A DNA stretch of 64,000 nucleotides from CAVYUC01 sp963783085 (lineage in GTDB: Bacteria > Bacteroidota > Bacteroidia > Bacteroidales > Prolixibacteraceae). Both the position numbers and the translations under genes were made by a program. The DNA is taken from NCBI GenBank assembly GCA_963783085.1, contig CAWAMJ010000008.1, forward strand, positions 372,001 through 436,000, written 5' to 3'. Positions 53,671-63,677 of the stretch are shown here, in pieces (position 1 is the stretch's first letter; each line of letters begins with the position of its first letter). The notes under the pieces were generated by a model that saw only the letters and a program-made list of their open reading frames with translations, searched no databases and had not been told where the DNA came from.

Positions 53671-54978
53671 CTAAAACAGATAACCTAATCCTATATACAG
53701 CCCTGAATTTCCGTCCTGCTCATCCACGGCAATTCCATAATCCGCTTTAACGATGAAATTTTGATTCATGGCAATTCGTAATCCGGCGCCATAGGAATAA
53801 TGCATCGATTCGGCGCCAGGTTGATAAAAATTGTTCACGTTATCAATTTTCGATTGATCAACATCAATTTCATTAGTTACGCGGCCAAAATCGAAAAAAC
53901 CATTCAGTCCCAAATAAAAGTTGTTGTTTATGAACTGAAAACGGGCAAATTTCCAGCGTGCTTCAACGTTGCCCAGGAAAAAACCATCGCCTACCACGCG
54001 GTTTCTCCAGATTCCCCGCAACGTACTGGCGCCCCCAAGACCTTCGGATGTGGCATTTTTTAATTCTGAAGTCAGCACCTGCGTTTGATAATAAAACGGC
54101 GTGTGCCCCACTATCGTGGTTTGGTAGTTCAGCCGGTATGCCAGCGACAAATTTTTTGGAACGATTGTAAAATACTGGCGGTGTGTTAAACTCAGTTTGG
54201 TGAACGAGTTTTCGGCCCCGAAAAAGCCGGGAACACCTTCCAGAACTGCTTCTGTCCAAACACCGCGCATCGGATTGGGACGATTGTCGCGCGTGTCGTA
54301 AACCAGTCCGGTTTTTATTGCCGGAACAAAACCACCGTCGGCTTCCTTGCCGGGAATAATTCCCCAGTCGAGGTAATGTTCATACAATCCCGGAACATCG
54401 CGTAAAATTTTATCTCCCTTTTTTCCCTTATTCAGTTTATCGAGATTTACCGATGAAATGTTAAAATTGAGGAAATTAACTCCAGCCAGCCACCGGAGGT
54501 TATTTCCCGCTAATTTTCCCTGTAAATCCACTTTAAACCGAAACATTTTTCGATCGTATTTATAAAACATTCGGGTGCGGTACATTTCGCTTTCATCGTC
54601 GAACCACGCCGGATGTACGACAGCATTGTACCCGTTGAAACCAAAAAAATCGTAAGCCAGGTCCGAAAGGTAACTCACATCCACAAAAGTCAGCAAACCT
54701 TCAATGAGTTGATCGGAATCGTAGTAAAAACGGTTAATCCCGCTTCCTTTTGTAAAACGCGAAACTTCAAAATAAAGATGGTGGTTGTACTTTGGATAAC
54801 GTTCGCCATCGCCGTAATTATACAAATCAACGAGCGCACCATACTGAAAACCAAGATCGGAATCGAATGTTATGGTAGGAAGCGCACCAAAGTTCCAGCC
54901 GGTTTTTGTAACTTCATCCTGCGAAAAAGACGGCAGGGCAAAGACAAAAAGAAGTAAATTAAGCAGCACTTTTTTCAT
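53671..54978 (-). CDS. Omp85/D15-type outer-membrane beta-barrel protein
   Basis: This 435-residue protein has a signal peptide (LLNLLLFVFALPSFS) and a barrel resembling the C-terminal half of Omp85 proteins, but no POTRA domain. TGLVYDTRDNRPNPMRGVWTEA is the D15-like barrel motif, GGASTLRGIWRNRVVGDGF matches the VRGF/Y-type inner-barrel motif, and the end GLYIGLGYLF has an aromatic terminus. Such short Omp85-type proteins in Bacteroidota have unknown cargo or lipid function. Confidence 0.85.
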   Translation of the reverse strand: MKKVLLNLLLFVFALPSFSQDEVTKTGWNFGALPTITFDSDLGFQYGALVDLYNYGDGERYPKYNHHLYFEVSRFTKGSGINRFYYDSDQLIEGLLTFVDVSYLSDLAYDFFGFNGYNAVVHPAWFDDESEMYRTRMFYKYDRKMFRFKVDLQGKLAGNNLRWLAGVNFLNFNISSVNLDKLNKGKKGDKILRDVPGLYEHYLDWGIIPGKEADGGFVPAIKTGLVYDTRDNRPNPMRGVWTEAVLEGVPGFFGAENSFTKLSLTHRQYFTIVPKNLSLAYRLNYQTTIVGHTPFYYQTQVLTSELKNATSEGLGGASTLRGIWRNRVVGDGFFLGNVEARWKFARFQFINNNFYLGLNGFFDFGRVTNEIDVDQSKIDNVNNFYQPGAESMHYSYGAGLRIAMNQNFIVKADYGIAVDEQDGNSGLYIGLGYLF

Positions 54979-55197
54979 AAAAATTAGTTTAGACGGTTCA
55001 ATTATTAATTTTGACTTTTAATCTGAATTAAGTTACGGATTACTGTCAAAACAGTAAACGAATATAGTGAAAAATCCATTTGTGTGTAACCGCAAAAACG
55101 AATCGGTTGACTTGTTACTATTAATTGTTAATTTTAAAGTTTTTCGATATCTCCAGGATATTTTCAAAATAAATTTAAAAACTATAAACCAATAAAA

Positions 55198-56667
55198 ATG
55201 AGAACAAACAGAAGAAAATTTTTTCAGGTAGCAGGTGTGGCAGGCGCAGGAATCATGTCGGGCGGATTTGCTTCGTGCAGTCAGACAGGAACGGCACAGG
55301 ATGAAACTCCGTTAAGCAGTATTAAAGTTGCGGCATTAAAACAGCACCCGCAAAGGTTCAACATGAGTGGTTATGCTGCGCCCAAGCTTGACAAAGTCCG
55401 GATTGGTTTCATCGGATTAGGCAACCGCGGACCGGGAGCCGTTGAACGAATGTCGAATATTGAAGGAGTTGAAATTGTTGCATTGTGCGATAAAGACATG
55501 AAACGCGTAGCCGTCGGGCAAAAAATTCTGGCAAAACATGGATTTGAGCCTGCCAAAGAATACGGCGGCAGTGAAGATGCGTGGAAGGAGATGTGCGAAA
55601 GCCCGGATGTGGATCTTGTTTATATTTGCACTCCCTGGCCGCTGCATACACCCATGGCGGTTTATGCCATGGAAAACGATAAACACGCTGCATCAGAAGT
55701 TCCGGCTGCTGTTACTGTTGACCAGGCCTGGCAACTGGTAGAAACTTCAGAGCGCACAAAAAAACACTGCATGATGCTCGAAAACTGCTGTTATGATTTT
55801 TTTGAACTGCTTACGCTTAATATGGCCCGGCAGGGATTTTTCGGCGAAGTGGTGCATGTGGAAGGCGCTTACCTTCACACATTGATTGACAGCAACTTCA
55901 ACAAAGATGGCTATTCTGATATGTGGCGGCTAATACAAAACCAAACCCGAAACGGCAATCTCTACCCTACCCATGGTCTGGGTCCGATTTGCCAGGTGCT
56001 GAACATCAACCGCGGCGACAAAATGGAATATCTGACTTCGACGTCTTCCAACGATTTTCAGATGGGAAAACGCGCTGCCGAGCTGGCTGCAAAAGATGAT
56101 TTCTTCAAACCATACAATACCAGTGGTTACCGTGGAAACATGAATACCACAGTGGTTAAAACCAACAAAGGAAAAACCATTATGATTCAGCACGATGTAA
56201 CAAGCACACGGCCCTATTCGCGAATTCACCAGGTTACAGGAACGGCGGGCTGTGCAAGCAAATATCCGGAACCGGCGCGAATTGCCAAAGGGCACGAATG
56301 GATGGACGAAGATGAAATGAAAGTACTGGAAGAACAATATACCCCGGAAATCGTGAAGCTGGTTGGTGAAATGGCAAAAAAGGTGGGCGGCCACGGAGGA
56401 ATGGATTTTATGATGGACTGGCGCCTGATTGACTGTCTCCGCAATGGAATTCCGCTAGACCAAAACGTTTACGATGCCGCGCTCTGGAGCGTAATTGCGC
56501 CTTTAAGCGAATGGTCGGTGGCCAATCGTTCCAACTCAATTGATGTGCCCGATTTTACCAATGGCGCCTGGAAAACCAACGAACCGGTGGATATCACCCT
56601 CGCAAAGGGCGGAACAACCGGAGTGCGTATCACAGCTGAGGCTGAAAAGCAGTTGAATGTTCAGTAA
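55198..56667 (+). CDS. Gfo/Idh/MocA-fold protein, GH109-like (alpha-N-acetylgalactosaminidase candidate)
   Basis: This 489-residue protein has a Tat-type signal (TNRRKFFQVAGVAGAGIMSGG). The NAD-binding Rossmann domain starts at RIGFIGLGNRGPGAVERM, followed by YICTPWPLHTPMAVYAMENDKHAASEVPAAVTV. The distinctive ENCCYDFFELLTLNMARQGFFGEV, YPTHGLGP and VGGHGGMDFMMDWRL blocks are, as I recall, hallmarks of GH109, whose members cleave alpha-N-acetylgalactosaminides by an NAD-dependent redox mechanism. Folding with cofactor before Tat export fits. A generic oxidoreductase is the alternative. Confidence 0.82.
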   Translation: MRTNRRKFFQVAGVAGAGIMSGGFASCSQTGTAQDETPLSSIKVAALKQHPQRFNMSGYAAPKLDKVRIGFIGLGNRGPGAVERMSNIEGVEIVALCDKDMKRVAVGQKILAKHGFEPAKEYGGSEDAWKEMCESPDVDLVYICTPWPLHTPMAVYAMENDKHAASEVPAAVTVDQAWQLVETSERTKKHCMMLENCCYDFFELLTLNMARQGFFGEVVHVEGAYLHTLIDSNFNKDGYSDMWRLIQNQTRNGNLYPTHGLGPICQVLNINRGDKMEYLTSTSSNDFQMGKRAAELAAKDDFFKPYNTSGYRGNMNTTVVKTNKGKTIMIQHDVTSTRPYSRIHQVTGTAGCASKYPEPARIAKGHEWMDEDEMKVLEEQYTPEIVKLVGEMAKKVGGHGGMDFMMDWRLIDCLRNGIPLDQNVYDAALWSVIAPLSEWSVANRSNSIDVPDFTNGAWKTNEPVDITLAKGGTTGVRITAEAEKQLNVQ

Positions 56668-56713
56668 AAAGTTCTAATTAAAGAAGACAGCCATCTGTAA
56701 ACAGGGAATGACC

Positions 56714-56760
56714 AGATTTAAAACCTTCAAGGTTTGAGAAACCTTGAAGGTTTTAAATCT
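56714..56760. terminator. Perfect 22-bp inverted repeat, bidirectional terminator between convergent genes
   Basis: Arms at 56714-56735 and 56739-56760 are perfectly complementary over 22 bp with a GAG loop; the core is AAACCTTGAAGGTTTT. It lies 47 bp after the GH109-like stop and 15 bp from the GH5 stop. It is A/T-rich at the outer ends, giving T-tracts in both directions. Confidence 0.88.
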
Positions 56761-56774
56761 CTGAAGATAATGAC

Positions 56775-57866
56775 TTAGTTACCCGACACAATTTTTATCA
56801 ACTCTTCATTCCGGCTGCCATCATCGTTAATCAGCCCAAAAGCGCCGCTTTTGTAATTCCAGTTCGCATAAGCAATTCCATTTTCTTCAAAAAGATCAAT
56901 CATGTCGCGGTACCAATTTAGCCGGTCTTGCTGCGGCGGATTGGAAATAACGCCAAACTCGCCGCAATATAAAGGCAGGTTTAGCTTTTTTGCTTTCTGA
57001 ATGGGTTCTTGCCACATCTTCCGGATAACATCTTTATCGAATTCTTTTCCCACCCAATTTTGAGTTATCGGTTGAATACTGTCCGGCAAATTATCAAATT
57101 CTTCCTGTGTGAGAATCGTTCCCGGATAATGCACCGGTCCTTCGTAATCTTTCAAAGCCGTCCAGCTGGCATGGTAATGGGTCAGCAAAAACGGTTCGTA
57201 AAAATGGAAGCTTAGAATAATATTGCTATCGTTTTCAGGAACTTTTAAATCATCGAAAGTATTGTATGACTGCCATCGGTTGGAACCAATTACAATGGTG
57301 CGTTCCGGCTCCACCTCTCTTAGTTTTACCACAGCATTTGCCACCAGTTGGTTCCATTGTTCCGGGTCGTCGGCAACGGCTTCATTCATCAGTTCATAAG
57401 CTACCAGCGAATTTGGAAATTGGATCAGCGTTTTGGATAAATCGAGCCACAGGTTGTAAAACTTTTCCTGTTCTGCGGGATCCGTCCACAGCGGTTTTTC
57501 TTCGGCGTTAAAATGGTGCGAACGCAAAATGTGCAAGTCCACAATTACACGTAAATCATTTTCGCGGCACCAGTTGATGCAATTTTCCATGATTTGGAAA
57601 GCATCATCATGGCGGTTTCCGTTATCATCCCACATTTGTTCTTCATCAATTGGCAGACGAACGTGATCGAATCCCATATTTGCAATCGCTGCAATATCGG
57701 CCTCAGTTATAAACTGCTCACGTTCAGCTCCCCTCGCGCGGCTCTGCGACAACCAATGCGCAACATTCGTCCCGCGAAAAATTTCGAATTTTTCATCTTT
57801 TTGTGTGGTATTGTTTTGACAGGAAAACAGGATCGCAGCAAATAAAATCAGAATTAACTTTTTCAT
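56775..57866 (-). CDS. GH5-family cellulase/mannanase-type lipoprotein
   Basis: This 363-residue exported enzyme has a lipobox (AAILFSC, Cys16). The GH-A barrel shows FRGTNVAHWLSQ, HVRLPIDE, acid/base Glu162 in YELMNEAVAD, HFYEPFLLTH and nucleophile Glu303 in LYCGEFGV. It hydrolyses beta-glucosidic or beta-mannosidic bonds of plant or algal polymers at the outer membrane; which one is not readable. Single gene closed by the 22-bp hairpin. Confidence 0.93.
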   Translation of the reverse strand: MKKLILILFAAILFSCQNNTTQKDEKFEIFRGTNVAHWLSQSRARGAEREQFITEADIAAIANMGFDHVRLPIDEEQMWDDNGNRHDDAFQIMENCINWCRENDLRVIVDLHILRSHHFNAEEKPLWTDPAEQEKFYNLWLDLSKTLIQFPNSLVAYELMNEAVADDPEQWNQLVANAVVKLREVEPERTIVIGSNRWQSYNTFDDLKVPENDSNIILSFHFYEPFLLTHYHASWTALKDYEGPVHYPGTILTQEEFDNLPDSIQPITQNWVGKEFDKDVIRKMWQEPIQKAKKLNLPLYCGEFGVISNPPQQDRLNWYRDMIDLFEENGIAYANWNYKSGAFGLINDDGSRNEELIKIVSGN

Positions 57867-58065
57867 GAATTATTGGATTTTAGGTTTTTAAACTGGTCTA
57901 AAAGTAAACAATAGCAACCTATCTGCAAAAAGTTCCGGGTAACCAGTTTTATAGTAAGCCGGATATATGCAAAAGAGGTTGCAAGCAATTCGTTCAACCT
58001 CTTTTGCGGTGTATTTTTCTGCTTATTGAAGAAAATTGTAAAACACATAAATCTGAGATAAAAAA

Positions 58066-59076
58066 CTATTGTTTTTGAATCACATTTTTTTGAATATAGC
58101 CGTCCAATTCAGAGTTTGAGGCACCGATGTAATGAAACTGCTCAGCCCAGGCCAGGCCATACTTTTCTCCAATTTTTTTATCAGAAGGTATACCTCTCCT
58201 ATATTCAGAATCGATATCCAGTACAAAATCTTTCACATAATTGAAGTTCGCCGTTTTGTCGTCATCGCCCAACACGGGAAGTTTTTGTCCTTTTTCAGCG
58301 AGTTTTTTCCTTAAACTGGCTCCATGACTACCACCTGGCCCTTGTGTTTCGCAGGTGACAATGCTTTCCACTTTTTTATCAATATAAGGGCCGATGTCAA
58401 CTACGCGATTAACAAGCTGAGGCCCCCGGGCAAAATAATACATTTCTTTTACGGTGTGGGGTTCAACCACCTCCAGTTGTTCCGGATAATCGGTTGACAT
58501 CCCGGCCATCCAGCGGGCAGCTTCCACTGCTTTTGCCGTTATATAGTGGTCGGGATTCTCTTCGTACCGGCTCCATGGATCATAACAAATCACCGTATCC
58601 ACTTTCAATAATCGAAACAAAAAAATCAGCCGTCCTTTGATCTCCTGAATATTGTATTCGTCCATCCTGTGGTTGCGATAGTCTAAACTATATGCTTTTT
58701 CAAGCCCGAAAACCTCCACCAGGGCTTCATTGTCTTTTTCGTTATTTAACACCCTCTCGCCCATGCTGTTGCCACTTCCGGCGGCCTCATCATTGGTGGT
58801 ACGTATTAAATACCCGATATAACCTTCATGAATTAGTTTTGCCACTGTCCCTCCGGCAAAAAGCGGGATATCATCGTTGTGTGGCTGAATCACTGCCAGT
58901 ATTTTTCCCTCATGTGGTCTGCCCTCCAGTGGCCTTTCAATGACTATTTCACTTTCAGTTTCCGTGAAATAATCCGGTAATTCTCCCTTTTGCTCCGAGA
59001 ACCGCATTGATTGATTCACCAGCGGGAAAAGAGTGGCAAGAGTTATGCTTTTTGAAATAAAATTACGCCGTTTCAT
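58066..59076 (-). CDS. PIG-L/LmbE-family deacetylase, exported
   Basis: This 336-residue protein starts at ATG 59076 (MKRRNFISKSITLATLFPLV, Tat-like signal); upstream in-frame codons overlap the next gene. The PIG-L fold is seen in LAVIQPHNDDIPLFAGGTVAKL (metal motif PHNDD in place of the common PHPDD), LIRTTNDEAAGSG, CYDPWSRYEENPDHYITAKAVE. It removes N-acetyl groups from amino sugars, and the GH109-like and PLP genes nearby fit amino-sugar use. The start is 53 bp from the neighbouring propeller gene on the same strand. Confidence 0.88.
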   Translation of the reverse strand: MKRRNFISKSITLATLFPLVNQSMRFSEQKGELPDYFTETESEIVIERPLEGRPHEGKILAVIQPHNDDIPLFAGGTVAKLIHEGYIGYLIRTTNDEAAGSGNSMGERVLNNEKDNEALVEVFGLEKAYSLDYRNHRMDEYNIQEIKGRLIFLFRLLKVDTVICYDPWSRYEENPDHYITAKAVEAARWMAGMSTDYPEQLEVVEPHTVKEMYYFARGPQLVNRVVDIGPYIDKKVESIVTCETQGPGGSHGASLRKKLAEKGQKLPVLGDDDKTANFNYVKDFVLDIDSEYRRGIPSDKKIGEKYGLAWAEQFHYIGASNSELDGYIQKNVIQKQ

Positions 59077-59128
59077 AACATTTAGGTTAATGTGCTGTTT
59101 CACAAACTGGTTTTCTGCAATTGGAATA

Positions 59129-60202
59129 TTACTGATAACTGGTAAATTCTGATTGGTTAAAACTGGAAACTCCGTTGTCGGTGCCAATCCAAACCACGCC
59201 CGATTTATCTATAGTTATACAAAGTACATTATCGCTTGCCAGGCCATCTTTTTGCGTGTACGATTTCCACACCTTTCCATCAAAAACTGAAATTCCACCT
59301 TTGGTGCCAAACCAAACGTTATCATCATTGCCGGCAGCAATAGCCTGAACAAAATTGTTTATCAACCCGTCTTCAGTGGTGAATTCGGTCCAGTTATCCA
59401 ACGTGTTTTGGCCAACGTGCCTGGCAATGCCCATATTTGTGCCAAACCATTTTACACCATTGGGTTGAACGCAAATGCTGTAAATAGTATCGGAAGGAAG
59501 AAGAATGGGCCCCCATTGCGCATAAACCGACGCTCCCGTAATTCCATCCACATCGTTGCTGAAAACTCTTGCAACACCGGCACCATTCATTCCTACGTAA
59601 AGCGTATCGCCGCCGGTATTAGCAGCCATCGATAAAATGGGAAACAATTCAAAAATAAATGAGGGATACTCTTCGTCATAAGAAGGCGTAAGCCACTTGT
59701 CGTTTTTGAGGGCGGAAATGCCTTTATTGGTTCCAAACCAGCGAATCGGCCTGTTTCCCACCGCGATACTGACAACTGTATCACTCAACAATGCAGAGTT
59801 TACCGTATTGTAACGATTAACCTGCGCTCCGGCGCCAAAAGGAAGCCCGGCAGTTAAAACCCCGTCCGGTGTGGCCATCCAAAGTTGCTGTCCCTGAGAA
59901 GCATCCTCCAATGCAAATCCTTGCAATTTTGCCGATTTAACGGCATCGTTTTGATTGTGCAAAGTCCATTTTTCATCGTTAAAACTAACGATTCCCACAT
60001 CGGTCAGGAACCATTTTGTATTCATATCATCAACTACAGCCGCCTTAACTATTTTTACAGGAACGCCAACATCAATTGAGGCAATGTTCTGGTCTGAATA
60101 AACGGTGTTAGCTTGTGGAATTATGGTACTAATTCCCAATAATGCCACAAGCATGAACACTATTGCAGCAGGAAGGAAACGAAAGTTAGACTTGGTATTC
60201 AT
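59129..60202 (-). CDS. Exported beta-propeller protein (two-component-regulator propeller repeats)
   Basis: This 357-residue protein has a signal peptide or anchor (AAIVFMLVALLGISTIIPQA). Repeats of the form NTKWFLTDVGIVSFNDEKWTLHN, IRWFGTNKGISALKNDKWL, VKWFGTNMGIARH, DNVWFGTKGGISVFDGKVWKSY and GVVWIGTDNGVSSFN identify Reg_prop blades. In Bacteroidota these propellers form the sensor part of hybrid two-component systems, but there is no kinase domain here. It may bind a glycan or act with an unlinked partner. It overlaps nothing and precedes the PIG-L gene. Confidence 0.85.
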   Translation of the reverse strand: MNTKSNFRFLPAAIVFMLVALLGISTIIPQANTVYSDQNIASIDVGVPVKIVKAAVVDDMNTKWFLTDVGIVSFNDEKWTLHNQNDAVKSAKLQGFALEDASQGQQLWMATPDGVLTAGLPFGAGAQVNRYNTVNSALLSDTVVSIAVGNRPIRWFGTNKGISALKNDKWLTPSYDEEYPSFIFELFPILSMAANTGGDTLYVGMNGAGVARVFSNDVDGITGASVYAQWGPILLPSDTIYSICVQPNGVKWFGTNMGIARHVGQNTLDNWTEFTTEDGLINNFVQAIAAGNDDNVWFGTKGGISVFDGKVWKSYTQKDGLASDNVLCITIDKSGVVWIGTDNGVSSFNQSEFTSYQ

Positions 60203-60392
60203 TTTACAGAATTTAATTTAAAGTAGTTAGTGTTGTTGAATCATTATGAATGTGCAACCGCATTTAACTGCTATTTTATTTTCAACTTCATAACACTCTG
60301 ACCAGCAACAGGATTAAATTTACTGATTTTTCAGGGATTGTAAGTGGATTAAGGCGAAATATGGTTGTAAAAAATAAATCAGTAAAAATCTG

Positions 60393-60509
60393 TTGGCGGA
60401 ATTTAACTTATAATACATTGAATCACAGCTCGACTCCGCTCATTGCAGCCATCAGGCCAGGCAGAGACCGAAGCCTGAAAATCAGAAGCTTATAAATCAA
60501 TTCCGCCAA
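60393..60509. repeat. 117-bp inverted-repeat element in the 485-bp gap
   Basis: TTGGCGGAATT (60393-60403) and AATTCCGCCAA (60499-60509) are perfect 11-bp inverted repeats, and inside each is a matching TTATAA. The interior (60420-60490) has GAGCGGAGTCGAG-like GC-rich sequence but no frame. The rest of 60203-60687 is A/T-rich with no gene recognised. It could be a MITE-like insertion or a structured RNA. Confidence 0.65.
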
Positions 60510-60687
60510 AATGTCAATAATATTATTTTATTAATGACTAATTCATCTAAAAAATATCTAAATTTAAATGTTGATATTCTTTTGATAATGAGATAGAAAC
60601 ATTGGATTATGTTAGATGAACAGTTTTATGATTTTCTATTTTCCGAATTGAAAAACCTGATTTAATCGTTAAAATCCAGCGAAAACT

Positions 60688-62289
60688 ATGAAAAGACGTG
60701 ATTTTATTAAAGTATCATCAGCAGCCGGTGTTGCTGCTTTTGCAGGACAGGGTTATGAAGTGATGGCAAATACAGGCCGCCAGGCCGCAGACGGATTTGA
60801 TTTACACCCGTTTATAAAAGAACATCCCGAAGCTGTTTTTATCAGTCTCACAGCAGTGAAGGATAAAACCGATGGCAAAGGAATTCATGATGCGGCATTC
60901 AAACTGGCAAACGAAATGTTTGTTAAAACCAGCGACGAGGGCTTTTCAAATAAAACCAAAATTACCTGTAAACCTAACTGGACATGCAATTTCCATCGAA
61001 ACGAAGACCAGATGGTTTCACAGATGGGAGTGAATACCGATGGTAACTTTATCGAAGGGTTCCTTCAATCGGTTAAGGAGAAAGGACCACAGGAATTTTA
61101 TTTAAGGGAATGCGCCTGTTCCAACCTGTGGGAAGCCAACGGGTGGACACAAATGGCGGCCAGAAATAACTTTGATCTAAGAGATCTCACTTCAAAGGAT
61201 TTTTGGGATCTCGGAAAAGATGATATCATTTTCCAAAAAGTAAATAATGGTGTTGTATTTAAAGAGGTAGCTTTTATGGCGCCCATGACTGCTCCCGACA
61301 CTTTTCTGATAAATATTGCCAAGCTGAAAGCTCACCAGATGGGCATTACAGCTTCCGTCAAGAACCTGCAGGGAATTACGGCCCGGAAATTTCATAACTT
61401 CTGCGGTGGCCATTACGATATTTTTAAAACGTATGACAAGCGCTATCATGAATTCTTCCATTCCGACTATATAGCGAAAATTGCAGAACTTCATAAAAAA
61501 CATATGAAAGACGGCATCCCGCGTTGGAAAAGTCACGTGGATAAACCACCGTACGGGGGAGGAACTTTTATGGAACAATGGGTGCAGCGAATGCTCGACT
61601 CGTACAGTGTAACACCCACAGGTATAAATATAGTGGAAGGTGTTTACAGCCGCGACGGCGACGGATTTACCAACGGACCGCACAATGGCAAGGGAATGGA
61701 TTTTATGAGCAATAACATTATTTTTGGGAAAGATGCTTTCCGGGTAGATATTATTGCGCACTGGCTTGCCGGACATGAACCCGGGAATTTTGGCCTATTT
61801 CATATTGCCATTGAACGGGGCCTTTCCGATGTGCTCGATCCTTATGATATTCCCGTTTATCTATGGGAAGACGGAAAAGCAAAGCTGATAAAACTGGATT
61901 CGCTGAAAAGGACTCCTCTTCTTTCCTTGTACCTGAGAAAAAATTACGACGGAATGAACGAAGATTTATATCATTTATGCGATGAACCTTTTGATTACAG
62001 TTCATGGAAAACAGGGAAAACTTCGCAAAATGTGTCGCCGTCTATCCGGGCGATTGGAACAGATTCGAGCGACCATGTGGTGATGGAAGTTTCGGTTCCG
62101 GAAAAAAGCGATGTTTTTGTCGATATCCTGAACCGGAACGGCGACGTGGTTTGGCGATTGCGTGCTGACGATTTGGAACCGGGCAAACATCAGGTAGTTT
62201 GGGATGGATTCTCGCAACCCGGTATGTACAGCATGTATGTAAAAGGCATGGGCTGGGATGCCGAAAGGGAAATGGTGATTTTTACGTAG
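60688..62289 (+). CDS. DUF362 domain-containing protein with Tat-type signal
   Basis: This 533-residue protein begins with a twin-arginine type signal (MKRRDFIKVSSAAGVAAFAG). The body resembles DUF362 proteins: TKITCKPNWTCNF, LRECACSNLWEANGW, DTFLINIAKLKAHQMGITASVKNLQG and NIVEGVYSRDGDGF, where the VKNLQG-type loop is characteristic. Cys residues in CNF and ECAC may bind a cofactor, but no ferredoxin motif is seen. The last ~80 residues form a FlgD/Ig-like domain (VDILNRNGDVVWRLRADDLEPG). Reaction unknown. Confidence 0.78.
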   Translation: MKRRDFIKVSSAAGVAAFAGQGYEVMANTGRQAADGFDLHPFIKEHPEAVFISLTAVKDKTDGKGIHDAAFKLANEMFVKTSDEGFSNKTKITCKPNWTCNFHRNEDQMVSQMGVNTDGNFIEGFLQSVKEKGPQEFYLRECACSNLWEANGWTQMAARNNFDLRDLTSKDFWDLGKDDIIFQKVNNGVVFKEVAFMAPMTAPDTFLINIAKLKAHQMGITASVKNLQGITARKFHNFCGGHYDIFKTYDKRYHEFFHSDYIAKIAELHKKHMKDGIPRWKSHVDKPPYGGGTFMEQWVQRMLDSYSVTPTGINIVEGVYSRDGDGFTNGPHNGKGMDFMSNNIIFGKDAFRVDIIAHWLAGHEPGNFGLFHIAIERGLSDVLDPYDIPVYLWEDGKAKLIKLDSLKRTPLLSLYLRKNYDGMNEDLYHLCDEPFDYSSWKTGKTSQNVSPSIRAIGTDSSDHVVMEVSVPEKSDVFVDILNRNGDVVWRLRADDLEPGKHQVVWDGFSQPGMYSMYVKGMGWDAEREMVIFT

Positions 62290-62425
62290 ACGATCGTTCT
62301 AAATTATATTTTTTTGATTGCAGTTTTTTTTTATGTAAGTCGCAAACCGATTTTCCCTGTTCACGAATTGGTTTTCAACATCGAATCCCATGACACAGGC
62401 ATTCATGCCGATAATCTGTTTACAA

Positions 62426-63667
62426 TTAAGTTTTTTCGAGATGTTGTTGAAGAATTTCCCTGATTCGCCGGGCTACAATATCTACCTGTTTTGGTTGAAG
62501 TAAAACTACGCCCACATTAAGTGCATCTTTTCCTCCACCTGCAATAATGCTTGGAGTGCCGTCATCCAGTTCTTCTGCTACTTCTTTGGGTGAAACTTTT
62601 ATCCTGTTTTGATCCCAGCTTACGCGCATACCCGGAAATGCATTGGCAGGCCCCGGATTTATTTTGGTTTCGCATGCAACCGTAGGAATTTTACTTAGAA
62701 CTTTGGAAATCCGATCGATCCTATCCAGCCAATCCTGCCACTCGGCTTCATGGTCTCTTTCGAGGTAAGCCTTTAAAGCTGCGTACATTCCAAATATTTC
62801 TTCCTTGTTTACTTTCATTGGCCTTCCAATGGGGCACTCATACGGACTGCTGTTGAGTTTGGCGGCTTCAATCAAATCTTTACGGCCAAATAACAAACCT
62901 GCACTTTGCGGCCCCCGAATCATTTTACCTCCGGAAAAAGTAACCATATCAAATCCCATTTTCTGGTACTTGAACAGATTTTCCACCGGAGGCACATCGG
63001 CTGCCGCATCGATAAAAGTTGGGATATTATGCCGTTTGGCAATGGCTATAAAATCTTCATGGCTGATGCTGTCGGGTGTTCCAAACCACGAAACTGCACC
63101 ATTGAAAAAGAGCGCCATAACCGTATTTTCATTAATGGCTTGTTCCATTTCTTCCGGTCCTTCCACTTCCACAAATTTGATCCCGGTATTTCTTACCGCC
63201 TGATCAAATACATATCGATGGCCTTTTTGAATGATGACTTCGCGCTGTGGGCCGGGGAGATTGGGGAGCTGCTTCATTTTTTCGGGGTCGGTGCCGGTTA
63301 ACGTGGCAGCCGTGCCCAAAACCAAAGCGCCCGCGGCGCCAGAGGTTACCATGGCTGCTTCGCAATGCAGCATTTCAGCAATTTTAGCCCCGGCTTTATC
63401 CTGCAGTTCATACATATTGGCAAAATCGTGGCAAGTCGAATTAATTGCATCCATTACCTCAGGCAACATCAGCGATCCGGAGAGGTAGGTCATTGTACCG
63501 CCAGCATTTATTTTTGGGGTAACTCCCAATTCTTCGAAAAAATTACGTTTTGCAGCCGGAGCCTGTGGCGGAGCAGCCATCAAAGGTTCCAGCGGAAAGG
63601 CTGTCCCAAATGCTGCTCCGGCTACCGGCAATACCGACAAATTACGAATAAGTTCGCGGCGTTTCAT
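62426..63667 (-). CDS. SelA-like PLP-dependent enzyme with export signal
   Basis: This 413-residue protein starts at ATG 63667 (MKRRELIRNLSVLPVAGAAFG, Tat-like signal). The fold-type I PLP core has the Schiff-base lysine in VTFSGGKMIRGPQSAG and the Asp block in PTFIDAAADVPPV. It resembles the selenocysteine-synthase/D-glucosaminate-6-phosphate ammonia-lyase branch, whose members eliminate ammonia from amino acids or amino-sugar acids. Export is unusual for a PLP enzyme. The RidA gene immediately upstream would hydrolyse an enamine product, supporting a beta-elimination chemistry (inference). Confidence 0.82.
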   Translation of the reverse strand: MKRRELIRNLSVLPVAGAAFGTAFPLEPLMAAPPQAPAAKRNFFEELGVTPKINAGGTMTYLSGSLMLPEVMDAINSTCHDFANMYELQDKAGAKIAEMLHCEAAMVTSGAAGALVLGTAATLTGTDPEKMKQLPNLPGPQREVIIQKGHRYVFDQAVRNTGIKFVEVEGPEEMEQAINENTVMALFFNGAVSWFGTPDSISHEDFIAIAKRHNIPTFIDAAADVPPVENLFKYQKMGFDMVTFSGGKMIRGPQSAGLLFGRKDLIEAAKLNSSPYECPIGRPMKVNKEEIFGMYAALKAYLERDHEAEWQDWLDRIDRISKVLSKIPTVACETKINPGPANAFPGMRVSWDQNRIKVSPKEVAEELDDGTPSIIAGGGKDALNVGVVLLQPKQVDIVARRIREILQQHLEKT

Positions 63668-63677
63668 TTTATTACGT

